Positions 1-5,913 of a stretch of DNA of 7,700 nt are shown one piece after another. A program made the position numbers and the translations under genes. The notes under the pieces were generated by a model. The model saw only the letters and a program-made list of their open reading frames with translations, was not told the origin of the DNA and did not search any database. The stretch is from Candidatus Sphingobacterium stercoripullorum (GTDB taxonomy: Bacteria; Bacteroidota; Bacteroidia; Sphingobacteriales; Sphingobacteriaceae). The stretch is taken from NCBI GenBank assembly GCA_019114715.1, contig DXEZ01000201.1, forward strand, positions 1 to 7,700, in the 5' to 3' direction. Each line of letters opens with the position of its first letter. Position 1 is the first letter of the stretch.

Positions 1-698
1 TCATTATTAAGAACGCTCAAGATACGAATTTTATTTATTTCGTCGAACGTTTTTTTATATCTCAAATATTCACTGTAACCAATAGCTCCTAAAACGGGCT
101 CGGATGAACTTAAGAGGTGTGTAAGCACTTCCTCTGAAGATCCGTAAGTTGTTACATAACGATTTGCTGCTTTATCTAATTTGGATTTTTCTAGTAGCTC
201 CCTAAAAATACTGGACTCGAGACTCGGAAAAGCAATCTCTTTATAGCCCCCTGAGTCCGTCCCACTTAAAAGAGACTTAATTGCATCTAAAGTGATAGTT
301 GTATCTTTAACCGAAGAAGAGGTCAATAGTATAATAGCGTCGGTTGCGACCTTAAAGACACGAGGTTTAATGTGGCGTTTTTCAAAATAGCCGTTTTCCT
401 CTTCACTTAATTCCCGGGTCAATACCGCTGTATAGCTTTCTCCATTCAGTAGATCTTGAATCGCAGAACGCTCTGGATTACCCAGCAATTGAACCTTTGC
501 ATTGTAATAAGAAAGCTCAAACATATCTTTTTGCTCCTCCACAAAGTCCAATAAAGACTCATCCACAGAAACCACCAAGTTCCCAGAAAGTATATCCTCT
601 TTATTCTTCTTTTCCTCTAGTTTATCCTCGGCATTATTAAAAATACATCCGCCAAAGAATAAAGGAACAATCAAAAGAAACCATAAGCTTTTATTCAT
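1..698 (-). CDS. PstS-like substrate-binding lipoprotein (partial, C-terminus outside window)
   Basis: I translated this frame by hand from an ATG at 698; it stays open to the left edge, giving 232 residues with no stop. Residues 1-18 look like a lipoprotein signal: a short basic start, a hydrophobic core, and a Phe-Gly-Gly-Cys lipobox with Cys18 as the likely lipidated residue. A charged linker (about 24-36) leads into a periplasmic-binding-protein fold. Segments resembling phosphate-binding PstS/PhoT-type proteins are DAIILLTSS (about 120-128), the following LDAIKSLLSG (138-147), and GAIGYSEY (204-211). By family it would bind phosphate or another small anion on the cell surface or in the periplasm; the ligand is not provable here. 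It starts 16 bp after the small membrane-protein gene, as the last visible gene of the TonB operon. No ABC permease or ATPase gene is visible nearby, so a role within the TonB system rather than a classic Pst transporter is possible (inference). Confidence 0.8.
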   Translation of the reverse strand, partial: MNKSLWFLLIVPLFFGGCIFNNAEDKLEEKKNKEDILSGNLVVSVDESLLDFVEEQKDMFELSYYNAKVQLLGNPERSAIQDLLNGESYTAVLTRELSEEENGYFEKRHIKPRVFKVATDAIILLTSSSVKDTTITLDAIKSLLSGTDSGGYKEIAFPSLESSIFRELLEKSKLDKAANRYVTTYGSSEEVLTHLLSSSEPVLGAIGYSEYLRYKKTFDEINKIRILSVLNN

Positions 699-714
699 TT
701 TTACTCTATTGAAT

Positions 715-945
715 CTAGTTTCTGAAGTTATTTTGCCACATTCTAGCAAATCGGAAGAAAGAATATATGATGACCATCGCGCCAAATAGCATTCTATAGC
801 GTGGGTCTATTTCAATTGGGAAGTTCTTCCAGAAGACAATGAGTAGGCCTAATACAAAATAAAAGAGAAACATGAAAAGGCCTAAAATAGACAGAAATCG
901 CTTAGTTGGCGATTTCTGTCTAAAACTGTTGGATCTTTTAATCAC
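715..945 (-). CDS. small two-helix membrane protein of the TonB operon, function unknown
   Basis: This is a 76-residue protein of no family I recognise. It has a basic N-terminus (about residues 3-16), a hydrophobic helix at about 17-39, a short loop with a charged IDPRYR stretch, a second hydrophobic helix at about 51-67, and a polar basic tail. By the positive-inside tendency both ends are probably cytoplasmic. The start used is GTG at 945, preceded by an AGAAG sequence; the first ATG in the frame would remove most of helix 1, so GTG is preferred. It begins 11 bp after the tonB stop and ends 16 bp before the lipoprotein start, so cotranscription with both is very likely. Its position suggests an accessory part of the ExbB/ExbD/TonB complex or of the downstream lipoprotein's function, but that is guilt by association only. 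Confidence 0.75.
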   Translation of the reverse strand: MIKRSNSFRQKSPTKRFLSILGLFMFLFYFVLGLLIVFWKNFPIEIDPRYRMLFGAMVIIYSFFRFARMWQNNFRN

Positions 946-956
946 AATTACTTCTA

Positions 957-1841
957 TTAGAAATCTTGTAAGTTCAACGTTATAGGTAAAGAGTATTGTA
1001 CTCTAACTGGCCTACCGTTCTGAATACCTGGGTTCCATTTAGCAGCCTTCTTTAAAAGATTGATCGCCGCTTGTCCAGTTCCATAGGATAGGTCACGAAT
1101 CACTTTAATATCCGTCAAGCTACCATCTGTATCCACAACGAAAGAAACTTGAACTGTACCTTTTACTCCAGCATCGATTGCACCTTGAGGGTACTGGTAA
1201 TTGTTACCAATCCACCTTCTAAACGCGTCAATACCACCTTTAGGCTCAGGAGCAATTTCCACAGCGTTAAAGTCGTAGATTCCTTGCCCTTCCGGATCTC
1301 CAGTTTCAGAACCTGTTATCTGTCCTTCAACCTTTTTTGGACCAAATTCTCCAACTGGTACACCAGTTCCACCTGCAGCACCTTTTAAGCTAATTCTTGC
1401 TGGAGTCTTCTTCTCATCTTTAAAATCATCTTGAGAAGCAACCTCCTCCTTCACTTCGCTTTCCGGTACTACTTCAGGCTCAGGGAAACGAACTAAGTCT
1501 TCAGCCGGAACGTCTTGTGCTATTCGCTGCTGTTCCTCAACTTGAAGAATCTCTTCTTCCTCTTCTTCCTCTTCTTCCTCAACATCAGGAATATCCAAGT
1601 CTTCTAAGGTAACTTCTGTGATTACAGGAGCCTCCTCAACTTCCTTCTCTGGAAAAATATCCAGGTTAAATGCCTTGGGTGCACTAAGAATAAAAACCAC
1701 TGCTAGTACTATAAGCAAGGCTGTATTGGTTGCCTTTGAAGAAAGCTTTCGCAGTTCATAAGCACCATACTCCCTATTTCTATTCTCGAAAACGACCTCA
1801 AGCCATTCCTTTTTAAATAAATCTAATTTCGAACGAAACAT
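957..1841 (-). CDS. tonB: TonB energy transducer
   Basis: TonB carries energy from the ExbB/ExbD proton channel across the periplasm to outer-membrane TonB-dependent transporters. The 294 residues show the Bacteroidota layout. The cytoplasmic N-terminus has the hallmark ENRNREYGAYELRK (19-32), followed by a single membrane helix at about 40-54. A long periplasmic linker (about 60-200) is acidic and Pro/Glu-rich, including ten consecutive Glu at 88-97, in place of the Pro/Lys-rich linker of enterobacterial TonB. The C-terminal TonB domain (about 203-294) carries YPQGAIDAGVKGTVQVSF, then VDTDGSL, and a final VQYSLPITLNL strand. The start is ATG at 1841; upstream is A-rich with no clear Shine-Dalgarno site. 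It lies 30 bp after the second exbD. Length and domain content are ordinary for the phylum and nothing is truncated. Confidence 0.96.
   Translation of the reverse strand: MFRSKLDLFKKEWLEVVFENRNREYGAYELRKLSSKATNTALLIVLAVVFILSAPKAFNLDIFPEKEVEEAPVITEVTLEDLDIPDVEEEEEEEEEEILQVEEQQRIAQDVPAEDLVRFPEPEVVPESEVKEEVASQDDFKDEKKTPARISLKGAAGGTGVPVGEFGPKKVEGQITGSETGDPEGQGIYDFNAVEIAPEPKGGIDAFRRWIGNNYQYPQGAIDAGVKGTVQVSFVVDTDGSLTDIKVIRDLSYGTGQAAINLLKKAAKWNPGIQNGRPVRVQYSLPITLNLQDF
1551..1580 (-). repeat. 9-bp-period Glu-codon repeat inside tonB
   Basis: The coding strand reads GAGGAAGAA three times in perfect tandem plus one further GAG. It encodes the uninterrupted Glu run at TonB residues 88-97. Gain or loss of 9-bp units would keep the reading frame and only change linker length. 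Confidence 0.9.
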
Positions 1842-1871
1842 ATTTATATCTTTTTGGTGAGACCGTAACGA

Positions 1872-2396
1872 TTAATCGTTAAACAGCCCATGTTCTTTTA
1901 ACAATTCTATTTCGTCTTGGCTTATCTGAGCAATCATATACCTTTTGATATCGACGATTTTCATTTCGTCTAGGATATCAACCAGGTTACGATGGATAGA
2001 TTTTTCGCTTGGTCTTATAACCACAATCAAATCTTCACCTTTTGCTCTTTGAGGCACCTCTTGTTTCATTTTCGCTAGCATCTCTCGAAGTTGATCTTTA
2101 CTGTAATCAAGTTCCTCGGGTTCATAAATAGGATTCGCTAACTGTCCATAGTACCACAAAATTTTATTATCTGACCCCAGCAAAACAGTAATAGAGCGTG
2201 TATCTGCAATTTCAATGCGGTCTGTAGCGTCCATTTTGTTTTTGTCCGGCATTGCTATATCCATCGCTTGAGGTTTATTCAAGGACGTTGTAAGCATGAA
2301 GAACGTAATTAACAAAAAGGCCAAGTCTACCATTGCAGTAAGGTCAACCCTACCAGCCTTTCTACCATCTTTACCGTCGTCTTTTAACTCTGCCAT
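1872..2396 (-). CDS. exbD: ExbD/TolR family proton-channel subunit (second copy, adjacent to tonB)
   Basis: ExbD works with ExbB in the inner membrane to couple proton flow to TonB movement. The 174 residues begin with a short charged cytoplasmic segment. One membrane helix follows at about 22-39, introduced by GRVDLTAMVDLAFLLITFFM. Asp24 aligns with the essential protonatable Asp25 of E. coli ExbD. The periplasmic part ends in a typical ExbD C-terminal domain with EDLIVVIRPSEKSIHRNLVDI (from about 121). It is somewhat longer than the roughly 140-residue enterobacterial protein. The ATG at 2396 lies 28 bp after the upstream exbD, and the stop is 30 bp before tonB. The two ExbD proteins differ greatly outside the membrane helix, so they are diverged paralogues rather than a recent duplication and may assemble together or serve different partners. 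Confidence 0.93.
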   Translation of the reverse strand: MAELKDDGKDGRKAGRVDLTAMVDLAFLLITFFMLTTSLNKPQAMDIAMPDKNKMDATDRIEIADTRSITVLLGSDNKILWYYGQLANPIYEPEELDYSKDQLREMLAKMKQEVPQRAKGEDLIVVIRPSEKSIHRNLVDILDEMKIVDIKRYMIAQISQDEIELLKEHGLFND

Positions 2397-2424
2397 AACT
2401 TTAAATCTTTATTGCGTTATTGCT

Positions 2425-3084
2425 TTAATTACTAGCCCTTAAATCTGTAACAAAACTAAATTTGTTTTGCTTTTGATTCCTTAAAGTTTCAATAATCAGA
2501 TTTATAGAAGGATATTTCTCTTCCGCATCTGCTTTTATTGCAATCTTTAAAGGTCCAGGGTTCGTGTATTTCACTCCTTGATCTGCCTCCCTTTCGCGTT
2601 CTACAGCAACAGTCGCTAAACGTGTCTGCTGAACCCACTGATAAAGCTCATTGCTAGTGTTTTCTGTTGAATCCACTGGAATGCCCGATTGTATCGATTC
2701 ATTCCTTTCATCAGCGTTTAGCGAAAGCAACTGGCGAAGATTCTTTACTGGCACACCGAAATCTTCTTGACGACTGAACTCGTGGTAGTCCTCATCCGAA
2801 AATGGTATCTCGTACTTTGCGGAAATATTTTCCAGAGTACGTCTTCTCACTTCTCGATCTGCTATGTGATAGAAAATCTTCCCATTGTTACCCACTGTTA
2901 TAACCGCAAGGTTAGTATCAGGTAATTTATCCTGCACAGTGGACGCTGGCGTATCTACCATTAACGTTTCCTCTTGACGCGCCGTAGCTGTCAATACGAA
3001 GAAGGTTAATAGCAGGAAGGATACATCACACATAGCCGTCATGTCTATGGTGGTGTCTTGCCTTTTTACTTTTGCCTTTGCCAT
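2425..3084 (-). CDS. exbD: ExbD/TolR family proton-channel subunit (first copy, long periplasmic domain)
   Basis: This 219-residue ExbD-type protein has a short basic cytoplasmic start, then TTIDMTAMCDVSFLLLTFFV and a single membrane helix at about 18-35. Asp20 occupies the position of the functional Asp25 of E. coli ExbD. The usual C-terminal ExbD strand-helix elements are recognisable at about 169-216 (PLKIAIKADAEEKYPSINLI). Between about residues 85 and 168 lies an extra charged segment that the neighbouring exbD lacks, so the protein is about 80 residues longer than enterobacterial ExbD. The ATG at 3084 is supported by an AAGAGGAG sequence just upstream. It follows exbB by 82 bp and precedes the second exbD by 28 bp. 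The extra segment may be a Bacteroidota-specific docking surface (inference). Confidence 0.93.
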   Translation of the reverse strand: MAKAKVKRQDTTIDMTAMCDVSFLLLTFFVLTATARQEETLMVDTPASTVQDKLPDTNLAVITVGNNGKIFYHIADREVRRRTLENISAKYEIPFSDEDYHEFSRQEDFGVPVKNLRQLLSLNADERNESIQSGIPVDSTENTSNELYQWVQQTRLATVAVEREREADQGVKYTNPGPLKIAIKADAEEKYPSINLIIETLRNQKQNKFSFVTDLRASN

Positions 3085-3088
3085 TTTT

Positions 3089-3094
3089 CTCCTC
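3089..3094 (-). promoter_or_regulatory. Shine-Dalgarno-like site of the first exbD
   Basis: On the coding strand GAGGAG precedes the ATG at 3084 by four A residues. It supports this start and is unusual here, since the other genes of the operon have only A/T-rich sequence in this position. The spacing is rather short. Confidence 0.5.
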
Positions 3095-3166
3095 TTTAAT
3101 TTATACCAAACTTATCACGTTTTATAATGTAGATGCAAAAGCTGCACCTATTCCATAAATTATTTT

Positions 3167-3997
3167 TTATTTATGGTTTGCAGCGTAAGTCTGAACAATT
3201 GAGAATCCAGCCTCGTCAATAGAGTAAGTTAATTTATCTATTTTACCAGTAAGGATGTTATAGAAAACAATTGCAAAAGTTGAAGTTGCAATACCAGTTG
3301 CCGTGTTAATTAAGGCCTCAGAAATACCGTTAGCAAGCTGAGCTGAATCTGGAGCACCACCTGTTGCAAGTGCCGCGAACGCACGAATCATACCCGTAAC
3401 CGTTCCTAATAAACCTGTTAATGTACCAATAGATACTAAAGTAGCTAGTACGTTTAAGTTTTTCTCTAGCATAGGCATCTCTAGTGCAGTTGTTTCTTCG
3501 ATTTCCTTTTGAATAGCAATAGCTGCTTTTTCGGAATCAACATCCGGGTCAAGAGAAGAGTCTTTGTACTTCAATAATCCTGATCTAACAACATTCGCTA
3601 CAGAACCTTTTTGCTTATCACATTCTGCAATTGCTGCATCAATGTTTCCACCATTAATTAGTTGCTGGATTTTACGAACAAAATTCCCAACATTCCCTGT
3701 TCCTGAAGCGCGGTTAATTACAATAAAGCGCTCAATTGCGAAAACAAATACCATAAGGAATTCACCGATTAGAACAGGCACTACAGCTCCCGCCTTATAA
3801 ACCATTCCTGCATAGTTCCCTGGTAAAGGCTGGTTGTCTCTGTTTCCATCAATAAAGTTGCTTGGATCACCCATTACAAAATTCCAAATAAGGAAACCTG
3901 TTATAAAGCAAATAATGATTGATAAACTTGCAAATACAATTCCTGATGATTTGCCACCGTCCTTCTTCTGTTTCGTAGTTTTTGGTGCGTTTGCCAT
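3167..3997 (-). CDS. exbB: ExbB/TolQ/MotA family proton-channel protein
   Basis: ExbB forms the inner-membrane oligomeric channel in which ExbD sits; together they energise TonB. The 276 residues have a basic cytoplasmic start and an extra N-terminal membrane helix (about 18-41). A second helix follows at about 69-88, ending in AIERF, a family hallmark. A large cytoplasmic segment (about 90-180) precedes two further helices at about 182-205 and 226-250. The signature GTLTGLLGTVTGMIRAF lies at 191-207 and SEALINTATGIATS at 226-239; both are typical of the MotA/TolQ/ExbB domain. The ATG at 3997 fits the expected N-terminus. It is the first gene of the unit: the next gene upstream is 456 bp away and a candidate promoter lies at 4109-4136. 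The 82-bp gap to exbD is the longest inside the operon. Confidence 0.95.
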   Translation of the reverse strand: MANAPKTTKQKKDGGKSSGIVFASLSIIICFITGFLIWNFVMGDPSNFIDGNRDNQPLPGNYAGMVYKAGAVVPVLIGEFLMVFVFAIERFIVINRASGTGNVGNFVRKIQQLINGGNIDAAIAECDKQKGSVANVVRSGLLKYKDSSLDPDVDSEKAAIAIQKEIEETTALEMPMLEKNLNVLATLVSIGTLTGLLGTVTGMIRAFAALATGGAPDSAQLANGISEALINTATGIATSTFAIVFYNILTGKIDKLTYSIDEAGFSIVQTYAANHK

Positions 3998-4453
3998 TTT
4001 CTTAATGTTTAGATTTTTACTGTTGTTTAATTAATAAATACTTAATTTAAATATTCAAAGTTTAAATTTTCGCTTGAAAATTGACCCCTTCTGGAGATTT
4101 CAATCGACCAAATATACAATTTTGTGAAATAAACAAAACTATATAAATAGTTAATCTTTCAGAATTCTTCTTTTACTAAATTAAAGTTTAGAAACATTCT
4201 CCAGCAGTTTCTTCTCACTCGTTTTCCTTTCGATATAAACGTAAGCTACTTTCAAAACTTGTTTACATTTTTTTACAATGAAAGCCATTTTTTTTTTCAT
4301 ATGCAAATTAAAAAATGATTAAATGTTAAAAATAAGTAACCCATCACTTACTAGTTAACTTGATTTAAGAAAGGAAAGTAGTGTAAAATTATCATTGATA
4401 AAACTATATCTTTATAATGTCATAAAACCTATACGGGCCTAACATTTAGTATG
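3998..4453. other. 456-bp AT-rich intergenic region upstream of exbB
   Basis: No convincing gene is visible on either strand. It contains the candidate exbB promoter (4109-4136) and roughly 100 nt of predicted leader. It also holds a T10 run at 4288-4297, a 6-bp inverted repeat AGAAAC/GTTTCT at 4190-4195 and 4207-4212, and a 5-bp stem (4333-4337 with 4346-4350). On the minus strand that stem is followed by T5, so it might be a weak terminator for the SUI1 gene. No RNA gene is recognisable. Confidence 0.6.
4109..4136 (-). promoter_or_regulatory. candidate Bacteroidota-type promoter of the exbB-tonB operon
   Basis: Read on the minus strand, TTG (4136-4134) is followed by 17 nt and then TATATTTG (4116-4109). 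This matches the Bacteroidota primary sigma-factor consensus TTG-N17-23-TAnnTTTG. Transcription would start near 4100-4105, giving a leader of roughly 105 nt before the exbB ATG. A second -7-like match (TAGTTTTG, 4141-4134) overlaps the -33 element but has no -33 partner of its own. Confidence 0.5.
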
Positions 4454-4792
4454 TTACGAAGTTTTATAACCCAGTGATTGTAATACATTTTTTACTTTAT
4501 CCACTGAATTCCCTTGTATCAAAATTTCGTCATCTTTAACGCCACCACCAACTCCACAATTTTGCTTAATTATTTTAGCCAAATTTTCTTTGTCATCTTT
4601 TTTCCCAACAAATCCTTTAATAAGTGTCACTGGTTTTCCATTTCTACCCTTCTTTTCATATACGATTCGGAGTCGTTGTTTTTCAATTGGTAGGGTATCA
4701 GGTTCTACTAAGGAGTCGAAAGCACTGTAGGTGAAATTTTCATCAGTTGAATACACAACACCGTCGTACTTTTGCTTTTTCTTTTTAGACAT
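4454..4792 (-). CDS. SUI1/YciH family translation initiation factor (eIF1-like)
   Basis: The 112 residues are a bacterial SUI1-domain protein related to eukaryotic eIF1 and E. coli YciH, proteins linked to start-site fidelity on the small ribosomal subunit. A Lys-rich N-terminus (residues 2-8) precedes the SUI1 domain at about 40-110. Family hallmarks are GRNGKPVTLIKGF (49-61), LAKIIKQNCGVGGGVKDDEI (71-90), and ILIQGN followed by a helix ending in LGYK. Length fits the bacterial family. The ATG at 4792 follows the lipid kinase stop by 31 bp, so the two may be cotranscribed, although the products have no obvious shared pathway. The role of these proteins in bacteria is poorly defined. An eIF1-like factor is notable in a lineage that relies little on Shine-Dalgarno pairing, but a link is speculation. 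Confidence 0.93.
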   Translation of the reverse strand: MSKKKKQKYDGVVYSTDENFTYSAFDSLVEPDTLPIEKQRLRIVYEKKGRNGKPVTLIKGFVGKKDDKENLAKIIKQNCGVGGGVKDDEILIQGNSVDKVKNVLQSLGYKTS

Positions 4793-4823
4793 GATTAAAT
4801 ATTATTTTAATAATAGATTACAA

Positions 4824-5702
4824 TTAACAAATGATTCTTAAAGACTGAGGAACAATTTTCACGTTTAACGTAGGTTCAAGCTCTATTGGCTCACCATCTA
4901 CATGAACCGGCCCCGGAGTGTCTCTTTCAATCGTAATTTCTTTGCCAGGAATGATTTCAACATATTCTGACTGATCGGCTGTCCTAGTAAACAGATGAAA
5001 AATCAATCGTGGAAACAAATAAATCGGAAATTTACGCACAATACAAATATCTAGCTGCCCGTCATTTACAGATGCATTTGGGGCGATATAAGCATTATTG
5101 CCGAACTGAGGAGAGTTTGCAACATTAATCATAAAAGCTTCTCTTTCATAAAGCTGGCCATCTATAGTTATCTTATATAAGCTACTTTCATATTTACTGA
5201 GTACATTAATAACAGATCTCAAGTAGCCAATAGGGCCGCGAATATTCTCCTCTGCGAAATTAAAACTAACTGAAGCATCAAAACCCAAACCTGCCATATT
5301 AAAAAAAGCATGGTTATTAATGAGGCCACTATCAACTGTAACAGTATCGAACTTATTAATCCTACGCACAGCTGCCGCTTCATTCATAGGAATTCCCAAA
5401 TACAATGCGAGACCATTACCCGAACCTTCTGGTATAATACCCAATGGGACCCCCGTATTAATTAACGCCGTACCGATCTCATTAATTGTGCCATCACCAC
5501 CTACAGCTATCACCGCATCGAAATTAGCATCCACCGCATCTTTAGCCATATTATAAGCATCTTGTGCTTTTGCTGTCAGCTTAAAGGTTGGATCAAACCT
5601 TTCCATATCCAGAGCTTCCAACACGGTTTTATAAAAACCAGACTTTTTTTTGCCTCCAGAAATTGGATTGATAATGAATAATATTTTCTTTTTTTGCTCC
5701 AT
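4824..5702 (-). CDS. YegS/DAGK-family lipid kinase (diacylglycerol kinase-like)
   Basis: The protein belongs to the diacylglycerol-kinase catalytic superfamily, which phosphorylates lipid hydroxyls such as diacylglycerol using ATP at the cytoplasmic membrane face. The 292 residues begin with KKILFIINPISGGKKK (4-19), the first nucleotide-binding segment. Then come the central GGDGTINEI (68-76) and GIIPEGSGNGLAL (88-100). The C-terminal lobe has NASVNDGQLDI (209-219) and HVDGEP (267-272), where Glu271 is the probable catalytic glutamate by analogy with characterised bacterial diacylglycerol kinases. There is no membrane helix, as expected for a soluble or peripheral enzyme. The ATG at 5702 is the only sensible start. 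The gene is divergent from metK across 239 bp and leads the SUI1 gene. The exact lipid substrate cannot be told from sequence; recycling of diacylglycerol in phospholipid metabolism is the default guess. Confidence 0.93.
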   Translation of the reverse strand: MEQKKKILFIINPISGGKKKSGFYKTVLEALDMERFDPTFKLTAKAQDAYNMAKDAVDANFDAVIAVGGDGTINEIGTALINTGVPLGIIPEGSGNGLALYLGIPMNEAAAVRRINKFDTVTVDSGLINNHAFFNMAGLGFDASVSFNFAEENIRGPIGYLRSVINVLSKYESSLYKITIDGQLYEREAFMINVANSPQFGNNAYIAPNASVNDGQLDICIVRKFPIYLFPRLIFHLFTRTADQSEYVEIIPGKEITIERDTPGPVHVDGEPIELEPTLNVKIVPQSLRIIC

Positions 5703-5771
5703 AGGGACTTATAAATTCAAAATAAAAATACAATAAATATCGAGCATGTCACAAAAAATAAGATACAATGT

Positions 5772-5785
5772 GCCAGATGCCAGAT
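5772..5785. repeat. tandem GCCAGAT heptamer
   Basis: Two perfect copies of GCCAGAT lie head to tail in the region between the divergent lipid kinase and metK genes, upstream of the predicted metK promoter. It could be a protein-binding site or chance. Confidence 0.4.
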
Positions 5786-5797
5786 GAAATCACTATT

Positions 5798-5832
5798 TTG
5801 CTTTTAGATTATAACAAATAGTTATAGCTTTG
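5798..5832 (+). promoter_or_regulatory. candidate metK promoter
   Basis: TTG (5798-5800, within TTTTG) is followed after 24 nt by TAGCTTTG (5825-5832), a match to the Bacteroidota -7 element TAnnTTTG. The spacing is one nucleotide above the usual 17-23 range. Transcription would start near 5836-5840, leaving a leader of about 100 nt. A second -7-like match, TAGTTTTG, follows at 5836-5843 as part of an 11-nt tandem repeat. Confidence 0.4.
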
Positions 5833-5846
5833 CAGTAGTTTTGCAG
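5825..5846 (+). repeat. imperfect 11-nt tandem repeat containing two -7-like boxes
   Basis: TAGCTTTGCAG (5825-5835) is followed directly by TAGTTTTGCAG (5836-5846), a 10 of 11 match. Each copy contains TAnnTTTG, so alternative transcription starts one helical turn apart are possible. Confidence 0.6.
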
Positions 5847-5913
5847 ACTACCTATATGCAAATAGTAAAACACTATAAATCATGGGTATGACTATGGTTA
5901 AAAAAGTAGTCTG
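5844..5913 (+). promoter_or_regulatory. possible structured leader with alternative stems upstream of metK
   Basis: CAGACTAC (5844-5851) is the exact reverse complement of GTAGTCTG (5906-5913), allowing an 8-bp stem. Inside it a small hairpin ATAGT/ACTAT (5862-5866 with 5872-5876) can form, or ATAGT can pair with a second ACTAT at 5891-5895. The ACTAC at 5847-5851 can instead pair with GTAGT at 5835-5839 in a compact hairpin, so two folds are mutually exclusive. The distal arm lies inside the short Met-rich upstream frame. It does not match a SAM riboswitch class I know. If transcription starts at about 5837, the nearer arm would be partly missing from the RNA, which weakens the switch model. 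Confidence 0.3.

Noticed and set aside
1149..1388. 79-codon open frame on the plus strand
   Set aside because: It is antisense to the conserved C-terminal half of tonB, has Cys/Ser/Thr-rich low-information sequence and no family resemblance.
3131..3150. TGCA/TGCA short inverted repeat in the exbB-exbD gap
   Set aside because: Only four pairs around a short loop; no evidence of function or of termination inside the operon.
3564..3800. 78-codon open frame on the plus strand
   Set aside because: It lies wholly antisense to the conserved exbB coding region and has no recognisable domain.
3834..4034. 66-codon plus-strand frame with a hydrophobic C-terminus
   Set aside because: It overlaps the exbB N-terminus in antisense; the hydrophobicity mirrors the A-rich start of exbB and no supporting promoter or family is seen.
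4279..4323. 14-codon plus-strand frame with a Phe run, starting in the exbB upstream gap
   Set aside because: It arises from the T10 homopolymer and has no downstream gene to regulate on that strand.
4440..4456. 6-bp hairpin TAACAT/ATGTTA overlapping the SUI1 stop codon
   Set aside because: Low-stability A/T stem without a following U tract, so not supported as a terminator.
4800..4815. Inverted repeat TATTATT-TT-AATAATA between the lipid kinase and SUI1 genes
   Set aside because: All A/T with a 2-nt loop; too weak to be a terminator and expected by chance in AT-rich spacers.
5320..5556. 78-codon open frame on the plus strand
   Set aside because: It is antisense to the catalytic core of the lipid kinase, whose motifs are clearly conserved.
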